Source: Alkalimonas collagenimarina
GTDB taxonomy: Bacteria > Pseudomonadota > Gammaproteobacteria > Enterobacterales > Alteromonadaceae
DNA length: 64,000 bases
Reading direction: 5' to 3'
NCBI RefSeq assembly: GCF_030717845.1
Contig: NZ_JAUZVZ010000012.1
Location: forward strand, 56,455-120,454
Part shown: positions 17,441-26,152 of the stretch, piece after piece
How the letters are laid out: each line of letters begins with the position of its first letter
Numbering within the stretch: position 1 is the stretch's first letter
Made by a program: the position numbers and the translations under genes
The notes under the pieces: generated by a model
Told to the model about the DNA's origin: nothing
The model's input: the letters and a program-made list of their open reading frames with translations, nothing else
Databases searched by the model: none

Positions 17441-17899
17441 ATGCAATGGCAGGTGCTGACTTTTGAACAAATAGATACCTACACCCTCTATGCACTATTG
17501 CAATTACGGGTAGACGTCTTCGTCGTCGAACAAAATTGTCCTTATCCAGAGCTGGATGACCGTGACCTTCACCCACAAACTCAGCATGTGCTGCTGAAGA
17601 AAGGCGATAAAGTGATCGCCTATTCCAGAGTGCTCGCCCCGGGTGTGGTATTTGATCACTACCCCGGTGTTGGTCGGGTCTGCGTTTCCCAGACCGCCCG
17701 TCGTCTGGGTCTTGGCCGGGTGCTGGTTGAAAAAACCATCGCGGTAGCCAAAGAGCATTGGCCGCGGATGGATATTCATATCTCTGCCCAATGCTACTTG
17801 CAGCAGTTTTATGAGCAGCATGGCTTCCAGGCAGCGAGTGAATCCTACCTGGAAGACGATATCCCTCATTTGAAAATGATTTTACCATTTCGCAGCTAG
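17441..17899 (+). CDS. elaA: GNAT family acetyltransferase ElaA
   Basis: 152 residues from the ATG at 17441, preferred to the one at 17426 because GGAG lies ten bases before it. ElaA marks are LLQLRVDVFVVEQNCPYPELDDRD near the N-terminus, and the acetyl-CoA loop GRVCVSQTARRLGLGRVLVE with the R/Q-x-x-G-x-G pattern slightly altered. Ends with a strand HLKMILPF. A small soluble N-acetyltransferase of unknown substrate. Convergent with the DUF4198 gene. Confidence 0.9.
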   Translation: MQWQVLTFEQIDTYTLYALLQLRVDVFVVEQNCPYPELDDRDLHPQTQHVLLKKGDKVIAYSRVLAPGVVFDHYPGVGRVCVSQTARRLGLGRVLVEKTIAVAKEHWPRMDIHISAQCYLQQFYEQHGFQAASESYLEDDIPHLKMILPFRS

Positions 17900-17921
17900 C
17901 TAACAGCATGAAACAGTGGTT

Positions 17922-18719
17922 TTAAGGCAAGGCAGCTTCGAAAGTCAACGTTAACGACTCACGAACCCGATCAGCCAACGCAGAGGTACTTTCCTGCTGC
18001 AGGCTGGCTTCCAACACATAACGACCAGGCTCCGGGGGAGTAAAGCGGATCCGTCCTTCTGCATCACTGGTCAATACCTCGCGACCAGCCGTATCGCGGT
18101 ACAGCTCGCCCTCTCGTGATAGCTCGATCTGCACATCCGCGGCAGGTTGACCATCCAGCATAAATTGCCATTGCACCGGCTCCGTCGCCACCACATCTGC
18201 CGGATGCGTTAACAACTTGAGCTCTAAACCTTCATTGTGCAGTGCCAGCGCCGTTTTATTCGGTGCATTGACACTGACATAGCTCAGGGCACGACCACGG
18301 CTACGGGTGGTTACCACATTGGTGGCATTGGCTGGAATTTTCTCCGCTCGTTCTTGCTTATTGACCATCAGGCGACGGCGCTCACCATCCTCTTCGAAAA
18401 ACGTAAAATAACGTGCGGGCCCGGCCAACTCGATCCGGTAGGTACCATCCATGGTCAATTGATGGTCGGCCTGTGATTTACGTTTGCCCTGATAGCTTTG
18501 ACTGAACGCATGGCGCTCACCATCGGGGAAGACAATGGATAAATTAGCAGGACTGACGCCTTTATCCGCTACGAATGTCATATTGGCTGCCGACACATCC
18601 ACTGAAATCCAGCTGTCTTCGGAAGACAACACAAAGTGGCTGGGTAATACCCATAGGGTATGGGCAGAAACGGAAACACTGCATAGTACCAATAACGCAC
18701 TGATCATTAATTTTTTCAT
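17922..18719 (-). CDS. DUF4198 periplasmic protein of an iron-uptake operon
   Basis: 265 residues with signal peptide MKKLMISALLVLCSVSVSA, then AHTLWVLPSHFVL, the usual start of DUF4198 proteins after cleavage (a mature N-terminal His suits metal binding). The C-terminal half looks like an Ig-like/carboxypeptidase-regulatory beta domain (DGQPAADVQIELSREGELY...). It is the last gene of the run TonB receptor, PepSY protein, DUF2271, DUF4198, with a 13-base gap to the previous gene. DUF4198 proteins accompany TonB receptors for iron, nickel or cobalt; the role here is inferred from the Fur box upstream of the operon. Confidence 0.85.
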   Translation of the reverse strand: MKKLMISALLVLCSVSVSAHTLWVLPSHFVLSSEDSWISVDVSAANMTFVADKGVSPANLSIVFPDGERHAFSQSYQGKRKSQADHQLTMDGTYRIELAGPARYFTFFEEDGERRRLMVNKQERAEKIPANATNVVTTRSRGRALSYVSVNAPNKTALALHNEGLELKLLTHPADVVATEPVQWQFMLDGQPAADVQIELSREGELYRDTAGREVLTSDAEGRIRFTPPEPGRYVLEASLQQESTSALADRVRESLTLTFEAALP

Positions 18720-18732
18720 ACTCGACTCTCTT

Positions 18733-19230
18733 TTAGTTTAAGGTAATTTTCAGCTCGCCCAATTCCGACATAGCTTCCTGCGTATACTGCTGAGGGCCGC
18801 CCCCCCATTGAATAGTCTGACGCTGCAAGCTGCGTCCCCCTTGCTCACGCGAGGCTTCGACCAAAATGGTGTATTGGCCATCGGGAACGGGTTGTCCGGC
18901 ATCATCCAGCCCGTTCCAACTCAGCTGGTAGCGACCTGGTGTGCGGGTAGCCCCGGTGCGGCCGTCCACCAACTCAGCTTCACTGCGGCCTATTTTTCGC
19001 CAAAAGCGGCGAATATCTTTCAACCAGTCGGGTTCCTTGCGCCAAATCTCAAGCAACCGCACCGACTGCTGATCTTCATCCTCCACCCAAACAGCAACAT
19101 AAGGCCGGTAGTACTGCGCTGTTTCCACCACCGGCAACTCTAGCGATATCTCAACCTGCTGGGACTGCACAGGCGATACAGCCAGCACCAGTCCTGCCAA
19201 TGATGAACTTATGTATCGATACATTTTCAT
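18733..19230 (-). CDS. DUF2271 periplasmic protein of an iron-uptake operon
   Basis: 165 residues as written; the ATG two codons in (19222-19224) is eight bases from GGAG, whereas the first ATG is only two bases away, so the shorter 163-residue form is more likely. Signal peptide to about residue 23. The body YYRPYVAVWVEDEDQQSVRLLEIW and the FlgD-like end RYQLSWNGLDDAGQPVPDG are typical of DUF2271. Lies between the PepSY protein and DUF4198, gaps 21 and 13 bases. Confidence 0.85.
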   Translation of the reverse strand: MKMYRYISSSLAGLVLAVSPVQSQQVEISLELPVVETAQYYRPYVAVWVEDEDQQSVRLLEIWRKEPDWLKDIRRFWRKIGRSEAELVDGRTGATRTPGRYQLSWNGLDDAGQPVPDGQYTILVEASREQGGRSLQRQTIQWGGGPQQYTQEAMSELGELKITLN

Positions 19231-19251
19231 GTCTCCTTCAGTAACGAACCA

Positions 19252-19872
19252 TTAATGCAGTGACGCCATGTAAATCAATAGAGCACTGATCCCGCCTAGC
19301 AAAGCGAGGCTATTGCCCAGTGATTTTTGGCTTTTATTTTTCAGTAACAGATAAAATCCGGTCAGGCTAAATAGCAGGCAACTGACTGCTGTGGCATCAA
19401 TCAGCCATGACCAGAGCACGCCAGCATCGCGGCCTTTGTGTAAATCGTTGGCCAGCGCTAAGTAACCGGCGAACGACTGCTCTATCTCAACCTCTTCCAC
19501 CGTAAAGTCCACCAACACCATGGCGTAACCAGCGGCTCGCTTAAACTCCAGCTCCAGTAGCTCATCCTCCTCGTCGAACTGATAGCTCCAATCTGTGGCC
19601 TTCAGCTGAAAGTTTTGTTGCACCCAACGATAAACCTCATTGGCATACAGCGACTGCTGCAGCGGCTGCTCTGGCCATTCCGCTAGCTGCAAGGATACAG
19701 GCAAGGCTACCAGCTCCATCCGTTGGTAACTTCCCCACTGACTGTGCCAATTGGGATGATTCAGCGTGATCCCTGTGATCGAGAAAAACAGCAGTAGCAA
19801 TAACACCCACATGGCACTGTAGGTATGCAGCGCCCGCATCAGACGCTGCAGATTGAATGAACTTGCTTTCAT
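19252..19872 (-). CDS. PepSY-associated transmembrane protein
   Basis: 206 residues. Starts with LMRALHTYSAMWVLLLLLFFSITGITLNHP, the conserved first helix of PepSY-associated TM proteins with its His-x-Tyr and N-H-P motif. A periplasmic PepSY-like loop follows, then two helices near the C-terminus (LWSWLIDATAVSCLLFSLTGFYL and LALLGGISALLIYMA). In Fur-controlled operons such proteins are candidate inner-membrane ferric reductases or partners of the TonB receptor. It begins 9 bases after the receptor's stop. Confidence 0.85.
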   Translation of the reverse strand: MKASSFNLQRLMRALHTYSAMWVLLLLLFFSITGITLNHPNWHSQWGSYQRMELVALPVSLQLAEWPEQPLQQSLYANEVYRWVQQNFQLKATDWSYQFDEEDELLELEFKRAAGYAMVLVDFTVEEVEIEQSFAGYLALANDLHKGRDAGVLWSWLIDATAVSCLLFSLTGFYLLLKNKSQKSLGNSLALLGGISALLIYMASLH

Positions 19873-19881
19873 CCTCAGGCC

Positions 19882-22002
19882 TTAAAACTGAATGTTGGCA
19901 GACAACCACAAACGCCGGCCTTCTTGATTGATCGGATACAGATTGCTGTAACTAACATTATCCGGGTTAGCCGCGGTAGGATTCGCGTAAGGTGTGTATT
20001 GCAGATAATCTTTATCCAGCAGGTTGTAAATGACAGCACTCAACGTTACCGTCTCAGTGACCTGATAATTCGCTCCCAAATGGCTCAGGGTATAGGCTTT
20101 AAAGTCACCTAAAGCATCATAAGCAGCCCCTGCTCCACGGTAGCGCTTTGAACGGTACTCGTTCGATAGCCAAACGCTGGCTTGTTCCGTAAACTGCCAA
20201 CGCAGGTTTGAGTTCAGCATATGTTTCGGAGTATTGGTCAGCGGCAAGCCTTGCTGAGCACCGCTCTTTTGCTCACTTTCGGTGTAGGTATAGTTAATCA
20301 GCCAGGACCACTGCTCTACCAGCGGTATGCGCAGTGATAGTTCAGCCCCCCGGGTTTCAGCTTTATCAACATTGGTCGTTTGGCTGAATTCCACAATGGT
20401 TGGCCAATTCCCGACATCAACACAGCCAGCAACCCCCTCATTGCCGGGGAAGGTGCAATTGGGTCGGGCGGTTCCACGCGCCAGCTTATCGCTAAAGCGG
20501 TTGATAAAAGCCCCTGCACTGGCGCTCAAGCCACTGTCGGCTACATAAAAAACATTCAACTCTGAGGTCGTGCTGGTTTCTGGCTTTAAGTCCGGGTTGC
20601 CGACAAAAGGCAAGGTACCCTGCGCACCAAAGCCATAGATCCCATCGGTTAGCATCTCAATGCTGGGTGTTTTATAGCCCTGACTGACACCCCCCTTGAT
20701 GGTCCAACGTTCAACTGGGTTCCATACGCCATACAGCCGTGGGCTCAACTGGCTTCCAAACGCATCATGATGATCGTAACGAGCTCCCATAGTCAGTGAA
20801 AAATCATCATGCAAACGCCAATTGTCTTCGATAAATACCGATTTCATGGTTTGTGTAAACGGAGCCGGAGCCACTGCATCGGTCATTTCCGCTCGCCACC
20901 ACTGACCACCGACAGATAACTGATGATCGCCAAAGGCTGTTACCCACTTCAGATCTGCGATGGTATTATCCGACTCCAAAGTCCGGGGCTCACCCGCCCC
21001 GGCAATACCCGGAGGAATAATCCGACCCAAGGTTTCCGTTGAATTGTGCATCAAGCTTGCATCGATAAAGCCAATGTCAAAACGGCCTTGATAGGCCAAC
21101 GTACTTTGTTGACGGTTGTATTTTTGCTTCGGCTCATACCCACCTGAACCCAGAGTTCCCATCTGTCCAAGACTGTTGTCATAGGTTTGCCAAACATGGT
21201 CCTGATCAAAGCTCACCAACTGATTAGTGCTTATTTGCCAATTCAGCTTAGTGCCCAGATTGTATATCTCAGCCTTAACTGGGTTTGCCCCCATCCAAGG
21301 TACAATTTCTTCTCCTTCCTGATCGGTGTAACGAATATCTGCGGCTGCGCGATTCAGCGCACTTCCTCGCAACACCAGCCCCAGCCGCTCATGAAGCAAA
21401 GGGCCATTCAGATAGAAGTTCATGCCATTGCTATTACCAAATTCGCTGTGTTGCTGCAGAGTGTTATTAAACGACACGGCCCCAGCCCATTGCTGGCCGA
21501 CTTTACGGGTAATGATATTCACCACCCCCCCCATCGCATCTGAGCCGTATAAAGTGGACATGGGGCCGCGGATCACTTCAATTCGCTCGATAGCAGCCAA
21601 CGGAGGCATAAAACTGCTAGCAGTACCGCCAAAGCCATTCGGTGTGACATTGCCCGCCGGGTTCTGGCGGCGGCCATCAATCAGAATTAAGGTATAACTG
21701 CTCGGCATCCCACGAATGCTGATACTCAGGCCACCGGTTTTATCTACCTCTTGGCCGATATCAATACCTTCCACATCAGCTAAGGCTTCTGCAATGCTGG
21801 CAAAGCGCTTGCGCTCTAGCTCTTGCCGCGTAATCACACTGATGCTCGCTGGTGCTTCAATCAGCATTTGCTCATAACCTGTAGCCGTAACGACGATGGT
21901 TTCAACATCAGCCTCTAAATCAATCACCTCAGAAGCATTAGCAGCCGGCATAATAGTGGTGACAATAGCAGCAGCCAAAGCACAGCGATGGAAGGTTTTC
22001 AT
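19882..22002 (-). CDS. TonB-dependent outer-membrane receptor (siderophore-type)
   Basis: 706 residues: signal peptide (about 1-23), TonB box ETIVVTATG, plug domain (about 40-160, with GIDIGQEVDKTGGLSISIRGMP and GSDAMGGVVNIITRK), then a 22-strand barrel ending in LWLSANIQF. Resembles FepA/CirA/BtuB-type receptors. AGGAG lies before the ATG. A perfect 7-1-7 Fur box is 61 bases upstream, so the gene and the three behind it should be induced by iron shortage. Exact ligand unknown. Confidence 0.93.
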   Translation of the reverse strand: MKTFHRCALAAAIVTTIMPAANASEVIDLEADVETIVVTATGYEQMLIEAPASISVITRQELERKRFASIAEALADVEGIDIGQEVDKTGGLSISIRGMPSSYTLILIDGRRQNPAGNVTPNGFGGTASSFMPPLAAIERIEVIRGPMSTLYGSDAMGGVVNIITRKVGQQWAGAVSFNNTLQQHSEFGNSNGMNFYLNGPLLHERLGLVLRGSALNRAAADIRYTDQEGEEIVPWMGANPVKAEIYNLGTKLNWQISTNQLVSFDQDHVWQTYDNSLGQMGTLGSGGYEPKQKYNRQQSTLAYQGRFDIGFIDASLMHNSTETLGRIIPPGIAGAGEPRTLESDNTIADLKWVTAFGDHQLSVGGQWWRAEMTDAVAPAPFTQTMKSVFIEDNWRLHDDFSLTMGARYDHHDAFGSQLSPRLYGVWNPVERWTIKGGVSQGYKTPSIEMLTDGIYGFGAQGTLPFVGNPDLKPETSTTSELNVFYVADSGLSASAGAFINRFSDKLARGTARPNCTFPGNEGVAGCVDVGNWPTIVEFSQTTNVDKAETRGAELSLRIPLVEQWSWLINYTYTESEQKSGAQQGLPLTNTPKHMLNSNLRWQFTEQASVWLSNEYRSKRYRGAGAAYDALGDFKAYTLSHLGANYQVTETVTLSAVIYNLLDKDYLQYTPYANPTAANPDNVSYSNLYPINQEGRRLWLSANIQF

Positions 22003-22062
22003 TCGTTTCTCCTGTTGTTATGTAAGTTCGGTGCAGACCAAACACCAAAACGTAGGTGCGAA

Positions 22063-22077
22063 TGATAATGATTATCA
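22063..22077 (-). promoter_or_regulatory. Fur box of the TonB receptor operon
   Basis: TGATAATGATTATCA is a perfect 7-1-7 inverted repeat, identical to the accepted Fur core. It lies 61 bases upstream of the receptor ATG (minus strand), where Fur-Fe2+ would block transcription. Confidence 0.9.
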
Positions 22078-22154
22078 CTATTAAGATCAACCGTGTTTGA
22101 ATATTGTATTGAAATTAATTATGAAATTTATTTTATTAGTTCATTGAATTGACA

Positions 22155-22180
22155 TAAAAAAACCTGCCCGAAGGCAGGTT
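22155..22180 (-). terminator. Intrinsic terminator of the second TonB receptor gene
   Basis: Stem AACCTGCC (22161-22168)/GGCAGGTT (22173-22180) with loop CGAA. The A-run at 22155-22162 becomes a U-run on the minus-strand transcript, so it ends the 22208-24298 gene. Confidence 0.9.
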
Positions 22181-22207
22181 TTCAACACGACTCACGCGTC
22201 AATAGCA

Positions 22208-24298
22208 TTAGAAGCGATAGCGGAAGCCCACTTCAAACGAGCGCTCTGGGCCCACATAGATCCCTTGACGAAGGCCAGAAATATACTGCTTATCTGTCAG
22301 GTTTTTCACAGCACCAAACACAGTGAACCCATCCACCACACGATACTGGGCCGTTAAATCAAGCACAGTATAGGCCGGCAATAAGCCACCCCAGATACCG
22401 CCACCGGCACCCGCGGGAAGTTCAACCTGATTGCTCGGGTCACCGTATTGCTCACCACGATGGTGGGCAGTCAGGGCAGCGGTAAGCTTATCGGCACTGT
22501 AGTTCAGACCAATATTAGCCATAAACTTCGGTGCATAAGGCAGACGATTGCCCTGGTGATCACCCGTTTTAAACTTAGACGTCGGGATCCAGGTGGCATT
22601 GGTATCCATGCTAAAACCAGCACCAAAATCATAGGCCAGGGCAAACTCCATGCCTCGGTGCTCAGTCTTGCCCGCATTCGACTGCGACAAGTTTGGGTCA
22701 CTGTTACCGGTTACCACCTGATTACTGAAATCCATCACGAAAGCAGCCACTTCATAACTAAGCTGGCCCTCACTGCCACGGATCCCCACCTCGTAATTGG
22801 TGGCCCGCTCACCATCAAGCTTTTGATCAGTCAAACCATCCAGTGCCACGCCATTCGACGCCGGTGAAAAGGCACGATAAACCCCGCCATATAATTGTGC
22901 CGCTGGCGTCAGCTCGAAGGTAGCACCTACTCCGGGTAAGAACTCCGTATTGCTGGTTTTTGCTGAATCATTATTCTGAGTCAGCACGACCCGATCTTGC
23001 TCGTAGCTTTCGACCCGTAAACCAGGCGTCACTGCTAAACGCTCCGTCAGCTCAATACGGCTTTGAACATAAGCTGCATAGCTGTCGGCCGAATCGACAA
23101 TATGACGATCATTAACACCGGTTCTATCCGACTGCCGGGTTGCCCGAATACGCATATCATTCGACTCTTCCCGCATCAGGCGCAAACCAAACTCAGTGTC
23201 CGCAGCCATATCGCCTAGCTGATACGCTACGCTCAAACGAGTTTCCACCCCAAAGCGTTCAAAGCTGCGGTTGTTACCCGTTAAATCGTCGGTATACACC
23301 CAGCGTCCCGCTGCATTAGAAGCCGCAGTATCGACATTGTAACGCCAGTAATCACGGCTGACATCGCTCCAATACACCAGCGTTTTTAACGTCATGTTGT
23401 CACTGATGGTCAGTTCATGGTTCAGATCAAATGACGTTCTATCCTGCAAGTACCAGTCATCTGGCGCAGGATTGTAGCGCTCACCGGCCAGGTAATCGTT
23501 TACAAACAGGCCACGATACGAAATATTGGCATCATTCTCATGGTAGGAGAACTTCACGCCAACGCGCTGGTTGTCGCCAATAGCGGTGCCAGCTTTCACC
23601 ATCACATCGCTCATCTCATAGCCTTTGTCCATAAAGCCATCGCTTGTCGCATGCGTCGCTACGACCCCAGCATAACCATCACCGGAGGCGTTACGGCCAC
23701 CAGCTTCAATGCTGGCTTCACGCATATTGAACGAGCCAACGCGGCCAGACAGCTTTACGCCATCATCCGGTGTTTTGGTGATGTAATTCACCACGCCACC
23801 AATGGTGGATGGGCCATAGCGCAATGAGGCGGAGCCTTTTAAAATTTCGACTTGATCTACGCGTTGAATACGCGGGTTGAAGTAACGGTCGTTACCGATA
23901 AACAGCCCTGGTGCTACCGGCACGCCATCTTCCAGCAGTAAAGATTTAGACTCACTGGCAGATAAACCACGCAAACCAAAGTTGGCGACAATAGAAGTCT
24001 CATCTTCACCTTTGATGTTAATACCCGGTACCCGGCGCAACACATCTTCGGTCGATAACGGCTGAATGGCATCAATTTGCTGACGGCTAATCAGCGTCAC
24101 AGTACCGGTTTCCAAATAAGCATGGCTCAGCTGATCCCCTTTGATGCGGATCACTTCAATGGTAGGACTGGCAGATTTGCTGTTTTCCGCACGTTGTTCT
24201 GCATCCTGTGCTTGCTCAGCAATCACAGCCAATGGCGCGGTTGCAAGTGCTAACGCGAGTGCCAGTTTGGTTGGTGTAAATGATGGTATAGCCGACAT
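22208..24298 (-). CDS. TonB-dependent receptor, FecA-like
   Basis: 696 residues: signal peptide to about 27, TonB box region SPTIEVIRIKG, plug (about 50-170; VLRRVPGINIKGEDETSIVANFGLRG and IQRVDQVEILKGSASLRYGP), then a barrel with terminal FEVGFRYRF. The plug wording is closest to ferric-citrate-type receptors (FecA), though no fecIR is in the window and no N-terminal signalling domain is present. AAGGGG precedes the ATG. A Fur box with one mismatch is 110 bases upstream. Confidence 0.92.
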   Translation of the reverse strand: MSAIPSFTPTKLALALALATAPLAVIAEQAQDAEQRAENSKSASPTIEVIRIKGDQLSHAYLETGTVTLISRQQIDAIQPLSTEDVLRRVPGINIKGEDETSIVANFGLRGLSASESKSLLLEDGVPVAPGLFIGNDRYFNPRIQRVDQVEILKGSASLRYGPSTIGGVVNYITKTPDDGVKLSGRVGSFNMREASIEAGGRNASGDGYAGVVATHATSDGFMDKGYEMSDVMVKAGTAIGDNQRVGVKFSYHENDANISYRGLFVNDYLAGERYNPAPDDWYLQDRTSFDLNHELTISDNMTLKTLVYWSDVSRDYWRYNVDTAASNAAGRWVYTDDLTGNNRSFERFGVETRLSVAYQLGDMAADTEFGLRLMREESNDMRIRATRQSDRTGVNDRHIVDSADSYAAYVQSRIELTERLAVTPGLRVESYEQDRVVLTQNNDSAKTSNTEFLPGVGATFELTPAAQLYGGVYRAFSPASNGVALDGLTDQKLDGERATNYEVGIRGSEGQLSYEVAAFVMDFSNQVVTGNSDPNLSQSNAGKTEHRGMEFALAYDFGAGFSMDTNATWIPTSKFKTGDHQGNRLPYAPKFMANIGLNYSADKLTAALTAHHRGEQYGDPSNQVELPAGAGGGIWGGLLPAYTVLDLTAQYRVVDGFTVFGAVKNLTDKQYISGLRQGIYVGPERSFEVGFRYRF

Positions 24299-24408
24299 AA
24301 ATAAACCCCTTAAACGCTGTCAGTACAGCTGATTCGTAGTCCAAGCCGATGGTTCAAGCCATCTTATGGTTTTGATTGCAGCAATTGGGGCGAGATCTTA
24401 ATTACAAA

Positions 24409-24423
24409 TGATAATGATTGTCA
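24409..24423 (-). promoter_or_regulatory. Fur box of the FecA-like receptor gene
   Basis: TGATAATGATTGTCA matches the 7-1-7 Fur core with one mismatch in the second arm. It lies between the 2OG oxygenase and the receptor gene. Confidence 0.85.
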
Positions 24424-24524
24424 ATTGAATTATTATGTTGTTTTGTACTTCTATACAAACACAGATTACCAAACCGATAATCTGTGTTTGTCGATGCAAA
24501 GAAAGGAAAGAAAAGAGAGAAAGT

Positions 24525-25226
24525 TTAGGTAGCCGATCCGTACAACTGTTCAGCACGTTGAAATAAAATCCAGCTGGTCAGAATGTACTTATCGTTGGAA
24601 ACAGGAATACAACCACGGTGGGTATGGGTGAAGTAAGCTGGGGCAATCACCATGCGGCCTGCTTTCGGCTGAATGCTTTTATCCTGATAGTAAAACTCCG
24701 TCTGGCCCCCCTCTTCCACATCATTCAGGTAAAACATAAACAACAAAGCCCGGTGTAGGGCTTCATTGTGCGGTGGTTGTGGGTAAACCTCGGAGTGCCA
24801 ATAATTATAATTGCCTTTGCCGGCATCGTACTTCTGCATTTGCACCGCACCAATACGAAACAAGGTTCGCATGTAATCGGATACTTTATCGCTGCCAAGC
24901 TCGGCAAAATTTTCGTGTGTTAATGCCACTGGCTGTCCGGTTTCCGGGTGGCGAATAGTCAAAGCGATGGGGCCAATTAAAGCAAAGTGGTGTTTTCGAA
25001 AGTACTGCTCAGCACAGGCGGCTGTAGCCTCTACGATGGTAGATAGTTGCTTTTGGTAGTCAGCATGATCGTTTAAATACAAATCGGTACTTATTTTTTT
25101 ACTGGTATCCACCCCACCACCAGTTCGGCCCGGGTGGGTATGCGCACTTTGCTCAAAGTCGGCGATCAGCTGTTGGCAAAAGTCGCGGCTTAGCGCATCA
25201 TCGTACACCTCAATAAAATCAGTCAT
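24525..25226 (-). CDS. 2-oxoglutarate/Fe(II)-dependent oxygenase
   Basis: 233 residues. The double-stranded beta-helix iron triad can be placed as His and Glu in NYWHSEVYP and a second His in APAYFTHTHRG, with the 2OG-binding Arg of HRG close by; Glu in place of Asp in the H-x-D/E motif is allowed in the superfamily. It resembles prolyl-4-hydroxylase-type proteins more than the PKHD protein YbiX found beside Fiu. It lies upstream of the FecA-like receptor on the same strand; an iron link is suggested only by position. ATG at 25224-25226, divergent from the thioesterase. Confidence 0.8.
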   Translation of the reverse strand: MTDFIEVYDDALSRDFCQQLIADFEQSAHTHPGRTGGGVDTSKKISTDLYLNDHADYQKQLSTIVEATAACAEQYFRKHHFALIGPIALTIRHPETGQPVALTHENFAELGSDKVSDYMRTLFRIGAVQMQKYDAGKGNYNYWHSEVYPQPPHNEALHRALLFMFYLNDVEEGGQTEFYYQDKSIQPKAGRMVIAPAYFTHTHRGCIPVSNDKYILTSWILFQRAEQLYGSAT

Positions 25227-25240
25227 TGGACACTCTTGTT

Positions 25241-25630
25241 ATGTTCACAGAAATCATACATCCACGCTTTTCAGAAACGGATGCGTTAGGTCATATTAAC
25301 AATACCGTGGTCGCGGTCTGGTTTGAAGCCTGCCGTACGCCTATTTTTAAAGTTTTCACCCCAGAGCTGGATCTACAGCGGTGGCCATTGATTGTGGCCA
25401 GCATAGCAGTCGACTTCAAAGCACAGCTACATTATGGCGCTGAGGTCGAGGTACGTAGCTGGATCAGCCGTATCGGCAATAGTTCTTTTGAAGTGACACA
25501 GCAGGCTTGGCAACAAGGGGTATGCTGCGCCGAAGGCCGGGCCGCGCTGGTACGTTTTGACTACCAGAGCCAGAAAGCCATGCCGCTAAGCCCGGAGCAA
25601 CGCGCCATACTGGAGTTACATAGTCTGTAA
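25241..25630 (+). CDS. Hotdog-fold acyl-CoA thioesterase (4-HBT type)
   Basis: 129 residues from the ATG at 25241; a TTG at 25226 would add five residues and overlap the divergent gene's start. The motif RFSETDALGHINNTVVAVWFEACRTP is the catalytic Asp/His-Asn region of 4-hydroxybenzoyl-CoA-type thioesterases (FadM/YbgC group), here as ETDALGHINN. It releases free CoA from acyl-CoA; substrate unknown. Confidence 0.9.
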   Translation: MFTEIIHPRFSETDALGHINNTVVAVWFEACRTPIFKVFTPELDLQRWPLIVASIAVDFKAQLHYGAEVEVRSWISRIGNSSFEVTQQAWQQGVCCAEGRAALVRFDYQSQKAMPLSPEQRAILELHSL

Positions 25631-25661
25631 AGGCTAATCAGTATGTTGTGCGCTTGAAGCC

Positions 25662-26045
25662 TTAGCCGGGGCAACGCCCTTCAAAACGTACGTCCATGCT
25701 GTCTTCACGAATAGGTGGGAACACCGCGACCGTACCCGATGCAGCAAGCACGCCATCATCAAGCCAGGATTTTAGTGCAGGCGCATCCTCACTGTCTTCT
25801 GGTCCGCGATGCACCCATTGGGCGTTGTCGTAGGTGACCGACAATGCGTGCAGTCCCGGCCAGCGTTGTAGCATCAGCGTTACGTTTTGCCCATCAGCTA
25901 ATGTGCCTCGTGCGCCAACCGTATTGGTATCACGGTCGCAACGGGTCACCTCAACCGAGTGGGCTTCGCCATCCAGCCAGAGGGTGCCGGTTCCGGCAGA
26001 AAAGGTCGATGTGCTCATCAGCAGAGCAAACAAAGCGAAATGCAT
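25662..26045 (-). CDS. Exported hypothetical protein with two cysteines
   Basis: 127 residues from the ATG at 26043-26045, which has AAGGAGC upstream. A signal peptide is seen (MHFALFALLMSTSTFSA). The mature part is a small beta-rich domain of about 110 residues with Cys in VTRCDRD and EGRCPG, probably a disulfide. No family recognised. It converges on the thioesterase gene. Confidence 0.6.
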   Translation of the reverse strand: MHFALFALLMSTSTFSAGTGTLWLDGEAHSVEVTRCDRDTNTVGARGTLADGQNVTLMLQRWPGLHALSVTYDNAQWVHRGPEDSEDAPALKSWLDDGVLAASGTVAVFPPIREDSMDVRFEGRCPG

Positions 26046-26152
26046 AACAGCTCCTTGTTGGTTCATACATATGTAGCATTAAAAATAGCACAAGAATCAT
26101 TGCTTTTGCGGTGAAGAAGCTCGAAGGCATTCGGTAGATCAACGACGAGTGC

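Noticed and set aside
17391..17909. 172-codon minus-strand frame opposite elaA
   Set aside because: Shadow of a well-supported acetyltransferase gene; no family pattern.
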